Assembly: GCA_002835675.1 (NCBI GenBank)
Contig: PIZR01000005.1
Span: forward strand, 248,001 to 312,000
Origin: Bacillus sp. BA3
GTDB taxonomy: Bacteria; Bacillota; Bacilli; Bacillales; DSM-1321
Length of the DNA: 64,000 nt
Reading direction: 5' to 3'
Of this stretch, positions 1 through 9,857 are shown piece by piece; the first letter of the stretch is position 1; the number at the start of each line of letters is the position of its first letter. The position numbers were made by a program, and so were the translations under genes. The notes under the pieces are model-generated. The model was not told the DNA's origin, did no database searches, and worked only from the letters and a program-made list of their open reading frames with translations.

Positions 1-423
1 GTTGGCAAGGAATTGGAATTGCTCGACACGCCGGGGATTCTCTGGCCGAAATTCGAGGATCAAGAAGTAGGCTTGAAGCTTGCGTTGACAGGTGCGATCA
101 AAGATACGATTTTAAACTTGCATGAAGTCTCATTATACGGCCTTCGCTTTTTGGAAAAAGAATATCCGGATAGATTGAAATCCCGTTATAATCTGGATGT
201 AATTCCGCAGGAAACACTCGAATTGTTCGATGCGGTCGGAAAGTTCAGGGGCTGTTTAGCATCTGGAGGGTTCATCGATTATGACAAGACCGCAGAGTTG
301 GTCGTACGTGAAATCCGTTCAGAAAAGATGGGTCCGCTTACGTTTGAGGTCCCTTTGGATTATGAAGAGAATGATATCCCGAATAACATTAACAATGACC
401 TGATTGTTGAAGACAATCAGTGA
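1..423 (+). CDS. rbgA: Ribosome biogenesis GTPase RbgA (YlqF), C-terminal part
   Basis: The reading frame is open at base 1, so only the last 140 residues are present; the family is about 280 residues long. The visible part opens with the G3 (Switch II) motif [14 protein letters not shown] and continues into the helical C-terminal domain (ending in an acidic tail) that contacts 23S rRNA in this family. RbgA is a circularly permuted GTPase needed for late assembly of the 50S subunit. The methionine-like codon at base 13 is internal and is not a start. The next gene is rnhB, as in B. subtilis. Identification rests on the G3 motif, the length to the C terminus and the neighbours. Confidence 0.93.
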   Translation, partial: VGKELELLDTPGILWPKFEDQEVGLKLALTGAIKDTILNLHEVSLYGLRFLEKEYPDRLKSRYNLDVIPQETLELFDAVGKFRGCLASGGFIDYDKTAELVVREIRSEKMGPLTFEVPLDYEENDIPNNINNDLIVEDNQ

Positions 424-432
424 AAAGGATTG

Positions 433-508
433 ATACGGAGCTGGAGTATTGGATGTCGAAAAGGCTTACTCTTTTTGATGTCTCTTTTCCGCTCCGTATT
501 TTTGTTTG
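433..508 (+). terminator. Possible terminator after rbgA
   Basis: A perfect 9-base inverted repeat (ATACGGAGC at 433-441, GCTCCGTAT at 491-499) ends directly in TTTTGTTT. The loop is about 49 bases, long for an intrinsic terminator, although it may fold further. It may end rbgA transcription or only attenuate it before rnhB. Confidence 0.45.
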
Positions 509-560
509 AACTGTAGAAAGGGAGCAAGGCTGCCGATAATTAATATGATGGGTGATAAAG

Positions 561-1346
561 ATGATAACCGAAATGAGCATTAAGGAAATCTCCTCAAAGT
601 TAAAGACAATAAGAGAGCCTGAAGATTTATTTTTACAGAAATGCCGGGAGGACGGACGAAAGGGAGTAACCGACTTAGTAAGCAAATGGCAAAGAGCTTA
701 TGAAAAAGAACAACAGGTAAGGGATGCTTTCACGGAAATGACGGAGTTTGAGCGTCAATTGAGAAAACAGGGGTTTTCCATTCTGGCTGGTATCGATGAA
801 GTGGGAAGAGGACCTCTGGCAGGACCAGTTGTGACCAGTGCAGTCATCTTGCCTGAATCTTTTTATTTGCCTGGGCTTAATGATTCCAAAAAGATTCCAG
901 AGGCAAAAAGGGAACTGTTTTATGAAATGATTTTTAAGGAAGCGCTATCCATAGGTGTAGGTGTTGTACATAGCGAAGTAATTGATGAAATCAATATATA
1001 TCAAGCTACGAAAAAGGCAATGGTGGCCGCATTGAACGATCTGTCGGAACTTCCTGATCATTTGTTGATCGATGCAATGGAATTGGATGTGCCGATTCCG
1101 CAGCTTTCGCTCATAAAGGGGGACGCAAGAAGCATTAGCATCTCTGCGGCCTCCATAATAGCGAAAGTGACCCGTGATAGAATGATGAAGGAATATGGTG
1201 AGAAATATCCGGAATATGGTTTTGAAAAGCACATGGGTTACGGGACAAGCCAACATTTAGAAGCGCTCGACACGCACGGGCTTACACCTTGGCATAGAAG
1301 AAGTTTTGCACCAGTTAAGGAAATAGCTGCAAGAACGAAGGATTAA
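561..1346 (+). CDS. rnhB: Ribonuclease HII
   Basis: Encodes a 261-residue RNase HII that cleaves RNA in RNA-DNA hybrids and at single ribonucleotides in DNA. The signature [14 protein letters not shown] (Asp79-Glu80) holds the first two metal-binding acids; the LLIDAMEL aspartate and the segment [16 protein letters not shown] complete the DEDD-type active site. The N-terminal 70 residues are the charged, helical extension seen in Bacillus RnhB. The ATG at 561 is preferred because GGTGAT at 551-556 is a usable ribosome binding site; an in-frame GTG at 552 and an ATG at 573 are alternatives. ylqG follows after 10-13 bases, so the two are probably co-transcribed. Confidence 0.95.
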   Translation: MITEMSIKEISSKLKTIREPEDLFLQKCREDGRKGVTDLVSKWQRAYEKEQQVRDAFTEMTEFERQLRKQGFSILAGIDEVGRGPLAGPVVTSAVILPESFYLPGLNDSKKIPEAKRELFYEMIFKEALSIGVGVVHSEVIDEINIYQATKKAMVAALNDLSELPDHLLIDAMELDVPIPQLSLIKGDARSISISAASIIAKVTRDRMMKEYGEKYPEYGFEKHMGYGTSQHLEALDTHGLTPWHRRSFAPVKEIAARTKD

Positions 1347-1356
1347 GGGGGGATGA

Positions 1357-3279
1357 GTGGTGCAATCCATAACAATCGGTCAACCGTTATCTTCACCTAT
1401 TGAAATAAAAGGAATTGTTAGTTGGAAAAACGGGCAAATCCTTTTCGGGAAGGTGAATAAAGTTTTTCCTAACCAAACGGCCGAGGTACAGATTGGCCAC
1501 CAAAAAATGATTGCCACTCTCGATATCCCGCTTCGGACAGGAGAAAGGCATTGGTTTCAAGTGCAGCACCCAATTGAGGGGCGGCTCGTGTTAAAAGCTT
1601 TAAATTCCCCCGATTTGAACGATTCCGGCATAAAGGGAACGGCTGCAAAATTAATCGCTCATCTCGGCATAACGCCCGAACCGTCCGCATTGAAGCTTGC
1701 CGAATATCTCCTGACAAATCGCCTCCCGATAACCAAGGATACTTTTCAGCCCGCCATGCAATGGTTAAAAGCTGCTGATGCTGCAGAAGCCGGTCTGCCT
1801 GTAATAAAAACGATGTTTATTCAGCAACTGCCTTTTGTAAAAGATGTATTTGATGCTTTATTTACACAGTCCAAAAGTGAACCTTTCCATAAACTTCTCA
1901 GTTGCTTCAAGCAAAAGCTGGAGGATGGTGAAGCAGAAACGAGGACTGCCGGCAAGCTGATGGAAGTATTGGACTCCTTACACGTTGCTAAACAGAACCA
2001 GTTTCAACAAATCGGTTTGCAAAAACTAGTCACCACTTGGCTGGATTCCGATTCAACACCAGAAATGAAATCCGGTGCATTTTCCCTGCTCCAAAAGACG
2101 GGTTTCATTCCAAAGGGAATGACGGAATCTGTCTTTCTGGAGAATTTAATTGATGGATCTGAGGCTAGGTCAGGTATTGCTAAGAATTCAGCGGTTGATA
2201 AATTACATCAAGGATTGCAGATGCTTTCCGAGGCAAAAAGCGGAGCATTTGCAAAAGTTGAAGAGATCGATACTGCTATTAATCGCATATTGAACGGTCA
2301 TGAACATGAGGGGGCAAAACTGCCACATGATATCCACTTGATGCCGAGAAAAAACATTACTGCAGAAAAACTTTCCTCTCATGCCTTTCATTTACTCCAG
2401 AGTTCTTTTACCGAAGCAACAGCTAAAAAGGCACTAGGAGGAAAAATGGAAGTGAATGACCTTATAGGCTACTTGAATAAGGACACAGATCAAATAGCTG
2501 AGTCGAAGGGTAAGGCGGCTGAATTATTGTTCCAGTCGCTTAATAGGCTTCCTGAGGCCCAATACGCTAGGAATAATGAGAAGCTAGTCCTTTCACTTAT
2601 ATTGGAAGCTGAGTTTCAAACAATCGATTTCACCGATGGACCTTCTGTTGCACATCAGCTGAAAGAAATGACCAAGATCCTTGGTCTTCAGCTGGAACAT
2701 GCACTCATTAACCTTTCTGGAGAAGATATGGCGGATTTCCCGAAGGATTTGGAGACACTTAAACCGCTGCTGCTTAAATTGCTGAATGAACAAATTCCGG
2801 CATCTATGAAGGAGATGGCAGAGCAAATCCTAAATCGGATTACTGCGCAACAGATCCTTTCACAGGAAAATGGACCGATTCAGAATTTACTTCTCACAGT
2901 TCCACTCAATCTGGAATTTGCTCAAACGGATCTGACTTTACAATGGAGCGGAAGAAAAACAAAAGATGGCAAAATTGACCCGGATTACTGCCGTGTCCTA
3001 TTTTATTTAGAATTGGAACGGCTTAAAGAGACGGTCATCGACATGCAGGTTCAAAACCGAATCATCAAAGTGACGGTCATAAATGGGAATGGTGCGGTCC
3101 TTGAAGAGGCAGCCGGTCAATATCTTGACATCCTGAGAGAGAATCTCGAAAAAATGGATTACAGATTGTCAGGGGTTTCCTTTGTAAGTCCCGTGAATGA
3201 AAAAGAGCGGGACCAAGGGGGGAAAACGATTCCTTTTTCAGAAACGGGTTCGTATAGTGGAGTGGATATTCGAATATGA
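1357..3279 (+). CDS. ylqG: YlqG-like protein, possible FliK-type C terminus
   Basis: A 640-residue soluble protein with no signal peptide, at the position of B. subtilis ylqG. Its function is unknown. The N terminus (about residues 1-90) looks like a small beta-rich domain; the middle is helical. The last 130 residues have an amphipathic beta/alpha pattern (WSGRKTKDGKIDPDYCRVLF onward) that resembles the hook-length-control C-terminal domain of FliK; this is a pattern judgement, not a search result. It overlaps ylqH, an FlhB C-terminal-domain protein, by four bases, and FliK and FlhB are natural partners, which supports the idea. The start is GTG at 1357 or 1360 after AAGGGGGG. A genuine fliK exists at 22826. 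Confidence 0.75.
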   Translation: MVQSITIGQPLSSPIEIKGIVSWKNGQILFGKVNKVFPNQTAEVQIGHQKMIATLDIPLRTGERHWFQVQHPIEGRLVLKALNSPDLNDSGIKGTAAKLIAHLGITPEPSALKLAEYLLTNRLPITKDTFQPAMQWLKAADAAEAGLPVIKTMFIQQLPFVKDVFDALFTQSKSEPFHKLLSCFKQKLEDGEAETRTAGKLMEVLDSLHVAKQNQFQQIGLQKLVTTWLDSDSTPEMKSGAFSLLQKTGFIPKGMTESVFLENLIDGSEARSGIAKNSAVDKLHQGLQMLSEAKSGAFAKVEEIDTAINRILNGHEHEGAKLPHDIHLMPRKNITAEKLSSHAFHLLQSSFTEATAKKALGGKMEVNDLIGYLNKDTDQIAESKGKAAELLFQSLNRLPEAQYARNNEKLVLSLILEAEFQTIDFTDGPSVAHQLKEMTKILGLQLEHALINLSGEDMADFPKDLETLKPLLLKLLNEQIPASMKEMAEQILNRITAQQILSQENGPIQNLLLTVPLNLEFAQTDLTLQWSGRKTKDGKIDPDYCRVLFYLELERLKETVIDMQVQNRIIKVTVINGNGAVLEEAAGQYLDILRENLEKMDYRLSGVSFVSPVNEKERDQGGKTIPFSETGSYSGVDIRI

Positions 3280-3569
3280 TGAATGATAAACGAAAAGAAG
3301 CGATTGCCTTAAAGTATGATCAAAAGACATCTAAAGCGCCCGTCATATTGGCAAAGGGAAAAGGTAAAACCGCTGATATTATTATGGAAAAGGCGATGAA
3401 ACTGGATATACCAATCCAAAGGGACGAATCGCTTGCTGCACTTTTAGGTCAATTGGATATAAATCAAACGATTCCAGAAGAATTGTATGGAGCTGTTGCA
3501 GAGGTATTCGCATTCATTTATAAAGTTGACAAGGACCTGAATCGGCAGTTTCCTAAATTATCCATATGA
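3276..3569 (+). CDS. ylqH: Free-standing FlhB C-terminal domain protein (YlqH)
   Basis: A 97-residue protein matching only the cytoplasmic C-terminal domain of the flagellar export switch FlhB. Shared elements with the full FlhB of this window are AIALKYD, a central AP...AKG block, IPEE, and AVAE..AFxYK. It starts a few residues before AIALKYD, so it corresponds to the fragment of FlhB downstream of its NPTH self-cleavage site and contains no NPTH itself. It has no membrane segment. The start ATG at 3276 overlaps the ylqG stop (ATGA), pointing to translational coupling. Known family: EscU/YscU/HrcU-FlhB C-terminal-type proteins; the cellular role of the stand-alone form is unclear. Confidence 0.85.
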   Translation: MMNDKRKEAIALKYDQKTSKAPVILAKGKGKTADIIMEKAMKLDIPIQRDESLAALLGQLDINQTIPEELYGAVAEVFAFIYKVDKDLNRQFPKLSI

Positions 3570-4043
3570 TGATATCGCTAAATGGATTACTGTTGGTTTA
3601 TGTAGAATATTAGGGAAATCACTGATGAATTTTCATTATATTAAAAAAATACTAATGTATTTGCAAAAGGACAAGGCCATGGCTTTGTCCTTTTGCTTTT
3701 CCTTCGAATCAACACAAGGGTAATAGTAATTTATAAATGAATCGAACTTTGGGTTAATATAGTGAAAAGGCTTTCATGAAGGTGTTTTTAGAAGATTTAT
3801 AACGGTAATGACTTTTTTGAAAATAGATTTTCAGATTCAAAATATATGAATTTAATAAGGAAAAAACACAACGGAGAAGAAGATTTTCTCCATTTTAAAC
3901 CTGGATATAGAAGTATATTATAATAATATTTTAAAAATTATGTGAAAGAAAATTATGCACGAAGGAGAATTTTGTTGTAATATGGTAGAGAAAACACGCA
4001 TTAAATTTCAAAGTTGTTTTTTAGTAGATAAGGAGGATGGGAA
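3570..4043 (+). other. Intergenic region ylqH-sucC
   Basis: AT-rich spacer of 474 bases with no credible open frame. It holds the ylqH terminator (3663-3700), a perfect 7-base inverted repeat TGAAAAT-AG-ATTTTCA at 3818-3833, and a TATAAT hexamer near 3918 without a convincing -35 box. The sucCD promoter is probably in the second half but I cannot place it firmly. Confidence 0.6.
3663..3700 (+). terminator. Terminator after ylqH
   Basis: A perfect 12-base inverted repeat (GCAAAAGGACAA at 3663-3674, TTGTCCTTTTGC at 3685-3696) extends through GGCC/GGCT pairs to a tight loop and is followed by TTTTCC. The A-run on the left arm would let it work in both directions. It separates the rnhB-ylqGH unit from sucCD. 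Confidence 0.8.
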
Positions 4044-5204
4044 ATGAATATCCATGAGTATCAGGGGAAAGAGATATTGCGACAATACGGGGTATCCGTT
4101 CCAAATGGCCGGGTTGCCTTTACTGTTGATGAAGCAGTGGAAGCAGCGAAGGAGTTAGGTACGGAAGTTGTTGTCGTCAAAGCTCAAATTCATGCGGGTG
4201 GCCGCGGGAAAGCCGGCGGAGTCAAGGTAGCGAAGAATCTTGATGAAGCGCGTACATATGCAGAAGAGATTCTTGGCAAGACATTGGTGACCCATCAAAC
4301 AGGTCCTGCAGGCAAGGAAGTTAAGCGTTTACTTATCGAAGAAGGCTGCGACATTACAAAAGAATATTATATCGGGCTGGTCCTTGACCGTGCTACGGAC
4401 AGTGTCGTATTGATGGCTTCTGAAGAAGGCGGAACTGAAATTGAGGAAGTGGCTGAAAAGACACCAGAGAAAATTTTCAAAGAAGTAATCGATCCGGTTG
4501 TCGGCCTGACTGGTTTCCAGGCACGGAGGATTGCATTCAATATCAATATTCCGGCTTCACTTATAAATAAAGCTTCCAAACTGATGGTTAACTTATATAC
4601 AGCTTTCGTTGATAAAGATTGCTCAATCGCAGAAATCAACCCATTAGTGGTAACTGGCGACGGCGATGTAATGGCGCTTGATGCTAAATTGAACTTTGAT
4701 GATAATGCGATTTACCGCCATAAAGACATCGCGGAGTACCGTGATTTGGATGAAGAGGATGCGAAAGAGATTGAAGCATCAAAACATGGCCTTAGTTACA
4801 TATCGCTTGACGGAAATATCGGATGCATGGTTAATGGTGCCGGTCTTGCTATGGCGACGATGGACATCATTAAACATTATATGGGAGATCCGGCTAACTT
4901 CCTTGACGTTGGTGGCGGCGCCACTGAGGAAAAAGTGAAAGAGGCTTTCAAAATCATCCTTTCCGATCAAAATGTTAAAGGCATCTTCGTTAATATCTTC
5001 GGAGGAATCATGAAATGTGACATCATCGCTACAGGCGTCGTGGCTGCTGCTAAAGAGCTAGGCCTGGATGTCCCTCTTGTTGTTCGTCTTGAAGGAACGA
5101 ATGTGGACCTTGGCAAAAAGATTCTAAAAGAGTCAGGTTTAAATATTACATCTGCTGAATCAATGGCAGATGGAGCACAAAAAATAGTATCACTTGTAGG
5201 ATAA
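4044..5204 (+). CDS. sucC: Succinyl-CoA ligase (ADP-forming), beta subunit
   Basis: Encodes the 386-residue beta subunit of succinyl-CoA synthetase, which with SucD converts succinyl-CoA, ADP and phosphate to succinate, ATP and CoA in the TCA cycle. The N terminus [17 protein letters not shown] starts an ATP-grasp fold; [18 protein letters not shown] is the nucleotide-binding segment, and [16 protein letters not shown] lies in the C-terminal CoA-ligase domain. Length equals that of the B. subtilis protein within one residue. AAGGAGGATGG at 4030-4040 is a strong ribosome binding site. sucD follows 18 bases downstream in one operon. Confidence 0.98.
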   Translation: MNIHEYQGKEILRQYGVSVPNGRVAFTVDEAVEAAKELGTEVVVVKAQIHAGGRGKAGGVKVAKNLDEARTYAEEILGKTLVTHQTGPAGKEVKRLLIEEGCDITKEYYIGLVLDRATDSVVLMASEEGGTEIEEVAEKTPEKIFKEVIDPVVGLTGFQARRIAFNINIPASLINKASKLMVNLYTAFVDKDCSIAEINPLVVTGDGDVMALDAKLNFDDNAIYRHKDIAEYRDLDEEDAKEIEASKHGLSYISLDGNIGCMVNGAGLAMATMDIIKHYMGDPANFLDVGGGATEEKVKEAFKIILSDQNVKGIFVNIFGGIMKCDIIATGVVAAAKELGLDVPLVVRLEGTNVDLGKKILKESGLNITSAESMADGAQKIVSLVG

Positions 5205-5222
5205 TAGGCAGGGGGGAACATA

Positions 5223-6125
5223 ATGAGCGTTTATATTAATAAAGATACGAAAGTGATCGTTCAGGGAATCACTGGTGCAACAGCATTATTTCATACAAAA
5301 CAAATGTTGGAATACGGCACGAAAATCGTTGGAGGAGTCACTCCGGGTAAAGGTGGAACAGAAGTGGAAGGGGTACCTGTATACAATACAGTTTCCGAAG
5401 CTGTCACTGAAACCGGAGCGAATGCATCTGTTATCTATGTACCGGCTCCATTTGCTGCCGATGCAATTCTAGAAGCAGTGGACGCAGAACTTGATCTTGT
5501 CATTTGTATCACGGAACATATTCCTGTCTTGGATATGGTCAAGGTTAAGCGCTACATGGAAGGCAAAAAAACTCGCTTGATCGGACCGAACTGCCCAGGT
5601 GTCATTACTCCTGAAGAGTGTAAGATTGGTATCATGCCAGGGTATATCCACAAAAAAGGCCATGTAGGTGTAGTTTCACGTTCTGGAACTTTGACGTATG
5701 AAGCCGTTCACCAATTATCGCAAGCAGGCATTGGGCAATCTTCGGCTGTCGGTATCGGTGGAGATCCGGTTAACGGAACGGATTTCATTGATGTTTTGAA
5801 AGCGTTCAACGAAGATCCGGAAACACATGCTGTAATCATGATCGGGGAAATCGGTGGAACGGCAGAGGAAGAAGCAGCAATCTGGGTGAAGGAAAATATG
5901 ACTAAGCCAGTTGTTGGTTTCATTGGTGGCCGTACGGCTCCAGCCGGTAAACGCATGGGTCATGCTGGTGCCATTATCTCAGGAGGAAAAGGGACTGCTG
6001 ACGAGAAAATCCGCGTTATGAACGAATGTGGAATTAAAGTTGCCGAAACTCCATCCGTAATGGGTGAAACATTGATCTCCGTCTTGAAAGAAAAAGATAT
6101 TTACGAACCTTGTAAAACACATTGA
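5223..6125 (+). CDS. sucD: Succinyl-CoA ligase (ADP-forming), alpha subunit
   Basis: A 300-residue alpha subunit that carries the CoA-binding Rossmann domain ([19 protein letters not shown] near the N terminus) and the catalytic phosphohistidine, here about His247 in [26 protein letters not shown] and [14 protein letters not shown] are family hallmarks. It forms the active enzyme with SucC. GGGGGG at 5212-5217 serves as ribosome binding site. A strong terminator begins ten bases after the stop, ending the sucCD operon. Confidence 0.98.
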   Translation: MSVYINKDTKVIVQGITGATALFHTKQMLEYGTKIVGGVTPGKGGTEVEGVPVYNTVSEAVTETGANASVIYVPAPFAADAILEAVDAELDLVICITEHIPVLDMVKVKRYMEGKKTRLIGPNCPGVITPEECKIGIMPGYIHKKGHVGVVSRSGTLTYEAVHQLSQAGIGQSSAVGIGGDPVNGTDFIDVLKAFNEDPETHAVIMIGEIGGTAEEEAAIWVKENMTKPVVGFIGGRTAPAGKRMGHAGAIISGGKGTADEKIRVMNECGIKVAETPSVMGETLISVLKEKDIYEPCKTH

Positions 6126-6134
6126 TTCAAGCTG

Positions 6135-6163
6135 GGCCGACCTTTTTTGGGTCGGCCTTTTTT
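6135..6163 (+). terminator. Terminator after sucD
   Basis: Stem GGCCGACC (6135-6142) with GGTCGGCC (6150-6157), loop of seven, then six T. A textbook intrinsic terminator. Confidence 0.93.
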
Positions 6164-6243
6164 CCCCTCCAATTTCCTCGGGAGACTCCAAGTAGATAAC
6201 TATTAACCTACTTAAAAAAATATCCGATTAGGGGCGTTTCCAA

Positions 6244-7110
6244 TTGAATAAAAAAGAAAAGTTAATCCATCTCCATCATTGCCGCGGAGCAGGATGGAAA
6301 ACAATCCAAATAATCATGTCCAATGACCCATCATTATCTTCCCTGTTCACGACGAATCACGCTGAATGGGCAAAAATGCTCCCTATCCCTTCAAATAAGC
6401 TCAACCTCTTTCTCAAAGATTTACATTCACTCAATACCATCGATAAACTTAAAATATACAAAGATAGTCAAATTCATTGTTTGACGATCTTCGATGATGA
6501 ATACCCTTTTTTGCTGAAGCAAATATTCGATCCTCCGTGGGTTCTTTATTTTAAAGGCGATAAGAGGCTTTTAACAAGGAAGAATACGCTAGGTGTTGTT
6601 GGAACACGTAAGCCAACCTCGTATGGTCTGGAGGCCTTAAAAACGATTCTATTACCGCTTGTAAAGAAAAAGTTCGTGATCATAAGTGGAGTGGCGGCTG
6701 GAATCGATGCAGAGTCACATAAGATCACATTAAGCGAATGCGGAGATACGATTGGGATTTTAGGAGGGGGGCTTATGCAAATATATCCAAAATCCAATGT
6801 ACCCCTTGCTGAAGAAATCATCAAAAAAGGCTTGCTTATATCTGAGACTCCACCGGAAATGAGGGCGGAACCTTGGATGTTTCCGCTTCGGAATCGAATC
6901 ATCAGTGGATTATCACAAGGAGTATTCGTGGTCGAGGCAAAAGAAAGAAGCGGATCCCTTATTACGGCACAAGCTGCTTTGGAACACGGCAGGGATGTGT
7001 TTGCGCTTCCTGGTAATGTTACGAGCCCTGAATCGCTGGGGACCAATCAATTGATTTCTGATGGTGCCAAACTTGTTTTGAGTGCCAGGCAGATCGAGGA
7101 AGAGTTTTGA
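6244..7110 (+). CDS. dprA: DNA-processing protein DprA (Smf)
   Basis: A 288-residue DprA, the recombination mediator that loads RecA on incoming single-stranded DNA during natural transformation. The Rossmann-like core is visible from LGVVGTRKPTSYG (about residue 118) through ISGVAAGIDAESHK, IGILGGGLMQIYP, PLRNRIISGLS and VEAKERSGSLITAQAALEHG. The N-terminal ~100 residues form the SAM-like helical part. I see no obvious C-terminal winged-helix extension. It starts with TTG at 6244, with only a weak GGGGC-type ribosome binding site, so expression may be low. It sits in the same place as in B. subtilis, between sucD and topA. Confidence 0.96.
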   Translation: MNKKEKLIHLHHCRGAGWKTIQIIMSNDPSLSSLFTTNHAEWAKMLPIPSNKLNLFLKDLHSLNTIDKLKIYKDSQIHCLTIFDDEYPFLLKQIFDPPWVLYFKGDKRLLTRKNTLGVVGTRKPTSYGLEALKTILLPLVKKKFVIISGVAAGIDAESHKITLSECGDTIGILGGGLMQIYPKSNVPLAEEIIKKGLLISETPPEMRAEPWMFPLRNRIISGLSQGVFVVEAKERSGSLITAQAALEHGRDVFALPGNVTSPESLGTNQLISDGAKLVLSARQIEEEF

Positions 7111-7307
7111 ACAATATAATATAGAAGATAGACGGAGAATCAAAAGGGAAAATAAAGAAAAAAAGGTGGTTTTTTTAAAGGATGGGTTGAATTATTAGAC
7201 AAAAAGGTTGAAAATATTGTAAAACTGTTATAAGTTTTGCAAATGGCACCTCTTGTCAAAATACCTATAAATAAATGAATCAGCCTGCTTTGAAAAGTAA
7301 AGAGGTG

Positions 7308-7337
7308 TTGACAAATGAATTTTGAATGATTAATAAT
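7308..7337 (+). promoter_or_regulatory. SigA-type promoter for topA
   Basis: A perfect -35 TTGACA at 7308-7313, then an 18-base spacer and AATAAT at 7332-7337 (TAATAA with a 17-base spacer is the alternative). The start point would be about 7344, leaving a short leader to the topA ribosome binding site at 7362. Confidence 0.6.
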
Positions 7338-7377
7338 AGTGAAGATTTATATTACCTCTTTGAGGAGGATTTATTGG

Positions 7378-9453
7378 ATGTCAGAATACTTAGTGATTGT
7401 GGAATCGCCGGCAAAGGCGAAAACAATAGAACGTTACTTGGGAAAAAAATATAAAGTAAAGGCTTCCATGGGGCATGTACGCGATTTGCCTAAAAGTCAA
7501 ATGGGTGTCGATGTTGAACATGAATATGAACCTAAATATATAACTATCCGCGGCAAAGGCCCGGTTTTAAAAGAATTGAAAACCGCTGCAAAAAAAGCGA
7601 AAAAAATATATCTCGCGGCTGACCCCGACAGGGAAGGGGAAGCCATTGCCTGGCACTTGGCTCACAGTCTTGATGTTGACGTTAACTCAGATTGCCGCGT
7701 GGTTTTCAATGAGATCACGAAAGAGGCTATCAAAGAATCATTTAAATCACCGAGGCCAATAAATATGAAATTGGTTGATGCCCAGCAGGCAAGAAGGGTA
7801 TTGGATCGTTTGGTCGGATACAATATAAGTCCGCTTTTGTGGAAAAAGGTGAAAAAAGGCTTAAGCGCGGGACGGGTCCAATCGGTTGCTGTACGGATGA
7901 TCATTGACCGGGAGAAGGAGATCAAAGATTTTATCCCTGAAGAGTATTGGACAATCAAGGCTGATTTTGTAAAAGGAAAAGAACAATTTGAAGGTTCCTT
8001 CTTCAGCATTGGCGGTGAGAAGAAGGAGTTGAATAACGAAGAGGACGTCAAAAAAGTGCTCGCTTCTTTAAATGGCGGCGAATTTACGATTGGAGCTGTG
8101 GCTAAAAAAGAAAGAAGGCGCAATCCAGCCGCTCCTTTTACGACTTCTTCCCTGCAACAGGAAGCGGCACGTAAATTGAATTTCCGTGCAAAGAAAACCA
8201 TGATGCTTGCTCAGCAGCTTTATGAAGGAATCGAGCTTGGCAAGGAAGGCACAGTCGGGTTAATCACTTATATGAGAACCGATTCGACCCGGATTTCCGA
8301 TGTTGCGAAAGAGGAAGTCCATACCTTCATCCAAAATAATTATGGTAAAGAGTATGTTCAGGTTGAACAGCGCAAAGAGAAAAAACAGACCAATTCCCAG
8401 GACGCCCATGAAGCGGTCAGGCCAACAAGCACATTACGTGAACCGGGTGTAGTCAAGGAGTTCTTATCCAGAGATCAATTCCGTCTTTATAAATTGATTT
8501 GGGAACGATTCGTTTCTAGTCAAATGTCTTCGGCGGTCATGGATACGATGAGCATCGACCTGCATAACGGGGATGTCATCTTCAGGGCAAATGGTTCAAA
8601 AATTAAATTCCCGGGTTTCATGAAGGTATATGTTGAAGGGTCCGATGACTCGGTGGAAGAAAAGGAAAATGCACTTCCGGATGTGAAAACAGGGGATCAA
8701 TTCTTTTCAAAAGATATCGAGCCGAAGCAGCATTTCACACAGCCTCCGCCCCGATATACTGAAGCCCGTCTTGTCAAAACCCTAGAGGAACTGGGAATAG
8801 GCCGTCCTTCTACATATGCTCCTACCTTGGATACGATTCAAAAACGGGGCTATGTTACCTTGGATAATAAACGGTTCATCCCGACAGAGCTTGGTGAGAT
8901 CGTTCTTGAATTGATACGCGAATTCTTCCCGGATATTCTTGATGCAGAGTTCACTGCCAAGATGGAACAGGAATTCGACAGCGTCGAGGAAGGCAGTATC
9001 GAATGGATAAAGGTCATCGATGAATTTTATAAGGAATTTGCAGTTCATTTGGCTAAAGCCGAAGTCGAGATGGAGAAAATTGAAATCAAAGATGAACCTG
9101 CAGGTGAAGATTGCGTGGAATGCGGACATGGGATGGTCTTTAAGATGGGGCGTTATGGAAAGTTCATGGCATGCAGTAATTTCCCGGATTGCCGTAACAC
9201 AAAGCCAATCGTTAAAGAAATCGGCGTTAAATGTCCAAAATGTAAAGAAGGAAACATCATTGAAAGGAAAAGTAAAAAACGCCGCATATTTTACGGGTGT
9301 GATACCTATCCTGGATGTGACTTCATATCTTGGGATAAACCGCTGCCGCGGAGTTGTCCAAAATGTGAAGGTACACTTGTTGAGAAAAAACTCAAAAAAG
9401 GCGTCCAGGTACAGTGCATGGATTGTGATTTCAAAGAATTGCCCCAAGCATAG
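7378..9453 (+). CDS. topA: DNA topoisomerase I
   Basis: A type IA topoisomerase of 691 residues, the same length as B. subtilis TopA; it relaxes negative supercoils behind transcription. The Toprim domain opens with [19 protein letters not shown] and includes [15 protein letters not shown]. The catalytic tyrosine is about Tyr298 in [14 protein letters not shown]. The C terminus carries three four-cysteine zinc ribbons (starting [16 protein letters not shown] and CPKCEGTL). The frame extends upstream to a GTG at 7339, but the ATG at 7378 is the start: it sits behind GAGGAGG at 7362-7368 and gives the conserved N terminus [10 protein letters not shown]. Confidence 0.98.
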   Translation: MSEYLVIVESPAKAKTIERYLGKKYKVKASMGHVRDLPKSQMGVDVEHEYEPKYITIRGKGPVLKELKTAAKKAKKIYLAADPDREGEAIAWHLAHSLDVDVNSDCRVVFNEITKEAIKESFKSPRPINMKLVDAQQARRVLDRLVGYNISPLLWKKVKKGLSAGRVQSVAVRMIIDREKEIKDFIPEEYWTIKADFVKGKEQFEGSFFSIGGEKKELNNEEDVKKVLASLNGGEFTIGAVAKKERRRNPAAPFTTSSLQQEAARKLNFRAKKTMMLAQQLYEGIELGKEGTVGLITYMRTDSTRISDVAKEEVHTFIQNNYGKEYVQVEQRKEKKQTNSQDAHEAVRPTSTLREPGVVKEFLSRDQFRLYKLIWERFVSSQMSSAVMDTMSIDLHNGDVIFRANGSKIKFPGFMKVYVEGSDDSVEEKENALPDVKTGDQFFSKDIEPKQHFTQPPPRYTEARLVKTLEELGIGRPSTYAPTLDTIQKRGYVTLDNKRFIPTELGEIVLELIREFFPDILDAEFTAKMEQEFDSVEEGSIEWIKVIDEFYKEFAVHLAKAEVEMEKIEIKDEPAGEDCVECGHGMVFKMGRYGKFMACSNFPDCRNTKPIVKEIGVKCPKCKEGNIIERKSKKRRIFYGCDTYPGCDFISWDKPLPRSCPKCEGTLVEKKLKKGVQVQCMDCDFKELPQA

Positions 9454-9857
9454 AAAAGACCGTGAAATCGTTTACTGTTCTAAATATAAATTGACTCGGC
9501 ATCTGCCGAGTTTCTTTATGTTCAGGAAAGTATGATATCATGATAGTATGTGGACTTACTTCCAAGAAGAAAATGGATAAAGCTTGAAACTTTTTTATTT
9601 AAGCCATGTGATGTAAAATTCAGTGGACAAGTACATTCTTTTAAAGATATAATTCCTATTTGTGTCCGTTATCCTTTTTAGAAGAAATGGATTGCAGGAA
9701 GAATGCCGCTATCTGGCATATTCTTTAAATTATCTTTAGCAGGAATGAGTATTTCGGGTATAAATACATAGATATCGTTAAAAATGAAACTTTTATGAAA
9801 GCAGTTTTAATGATAAATGATCCTGTCTTATCATATCTATACATGGAGGTTCGAAAA
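9454..9857 (+). other. Intergenic region topA-trmFO
   Basis: A 404-base AT-rich spacer. It holds the topA terminator at 9494-9517; the rest shows no credible gene or conserved structure. An in-frame ATG at 9795 extends trmFO upstream but has no ribosome binding site and is not part of the conserved protein. Confidence 0.55.
9494..9517 (+). terminator. Terminator after topA
   Basis: Perfect 8-base stem ACTCGGCA (9494-9501) and TGCCGAGT (9504-9511) with a tight loop, followed by TTCTTT. Confidence 0.8.

Noticed and set aside
6546..7046. Long antisense frame in dprA and similar minus-strand frames throughout
   Set aside because: They mirror the codon structure of strongly conserved + strand genes, have no ribosome binding sites, and their products resemble no family I know.
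7339..7377. Upstream GTG start of topA
   Set aside because: The codons overlap the real ribosome binding site GAGGAGG and are absent from the conserved 691-residue protein.
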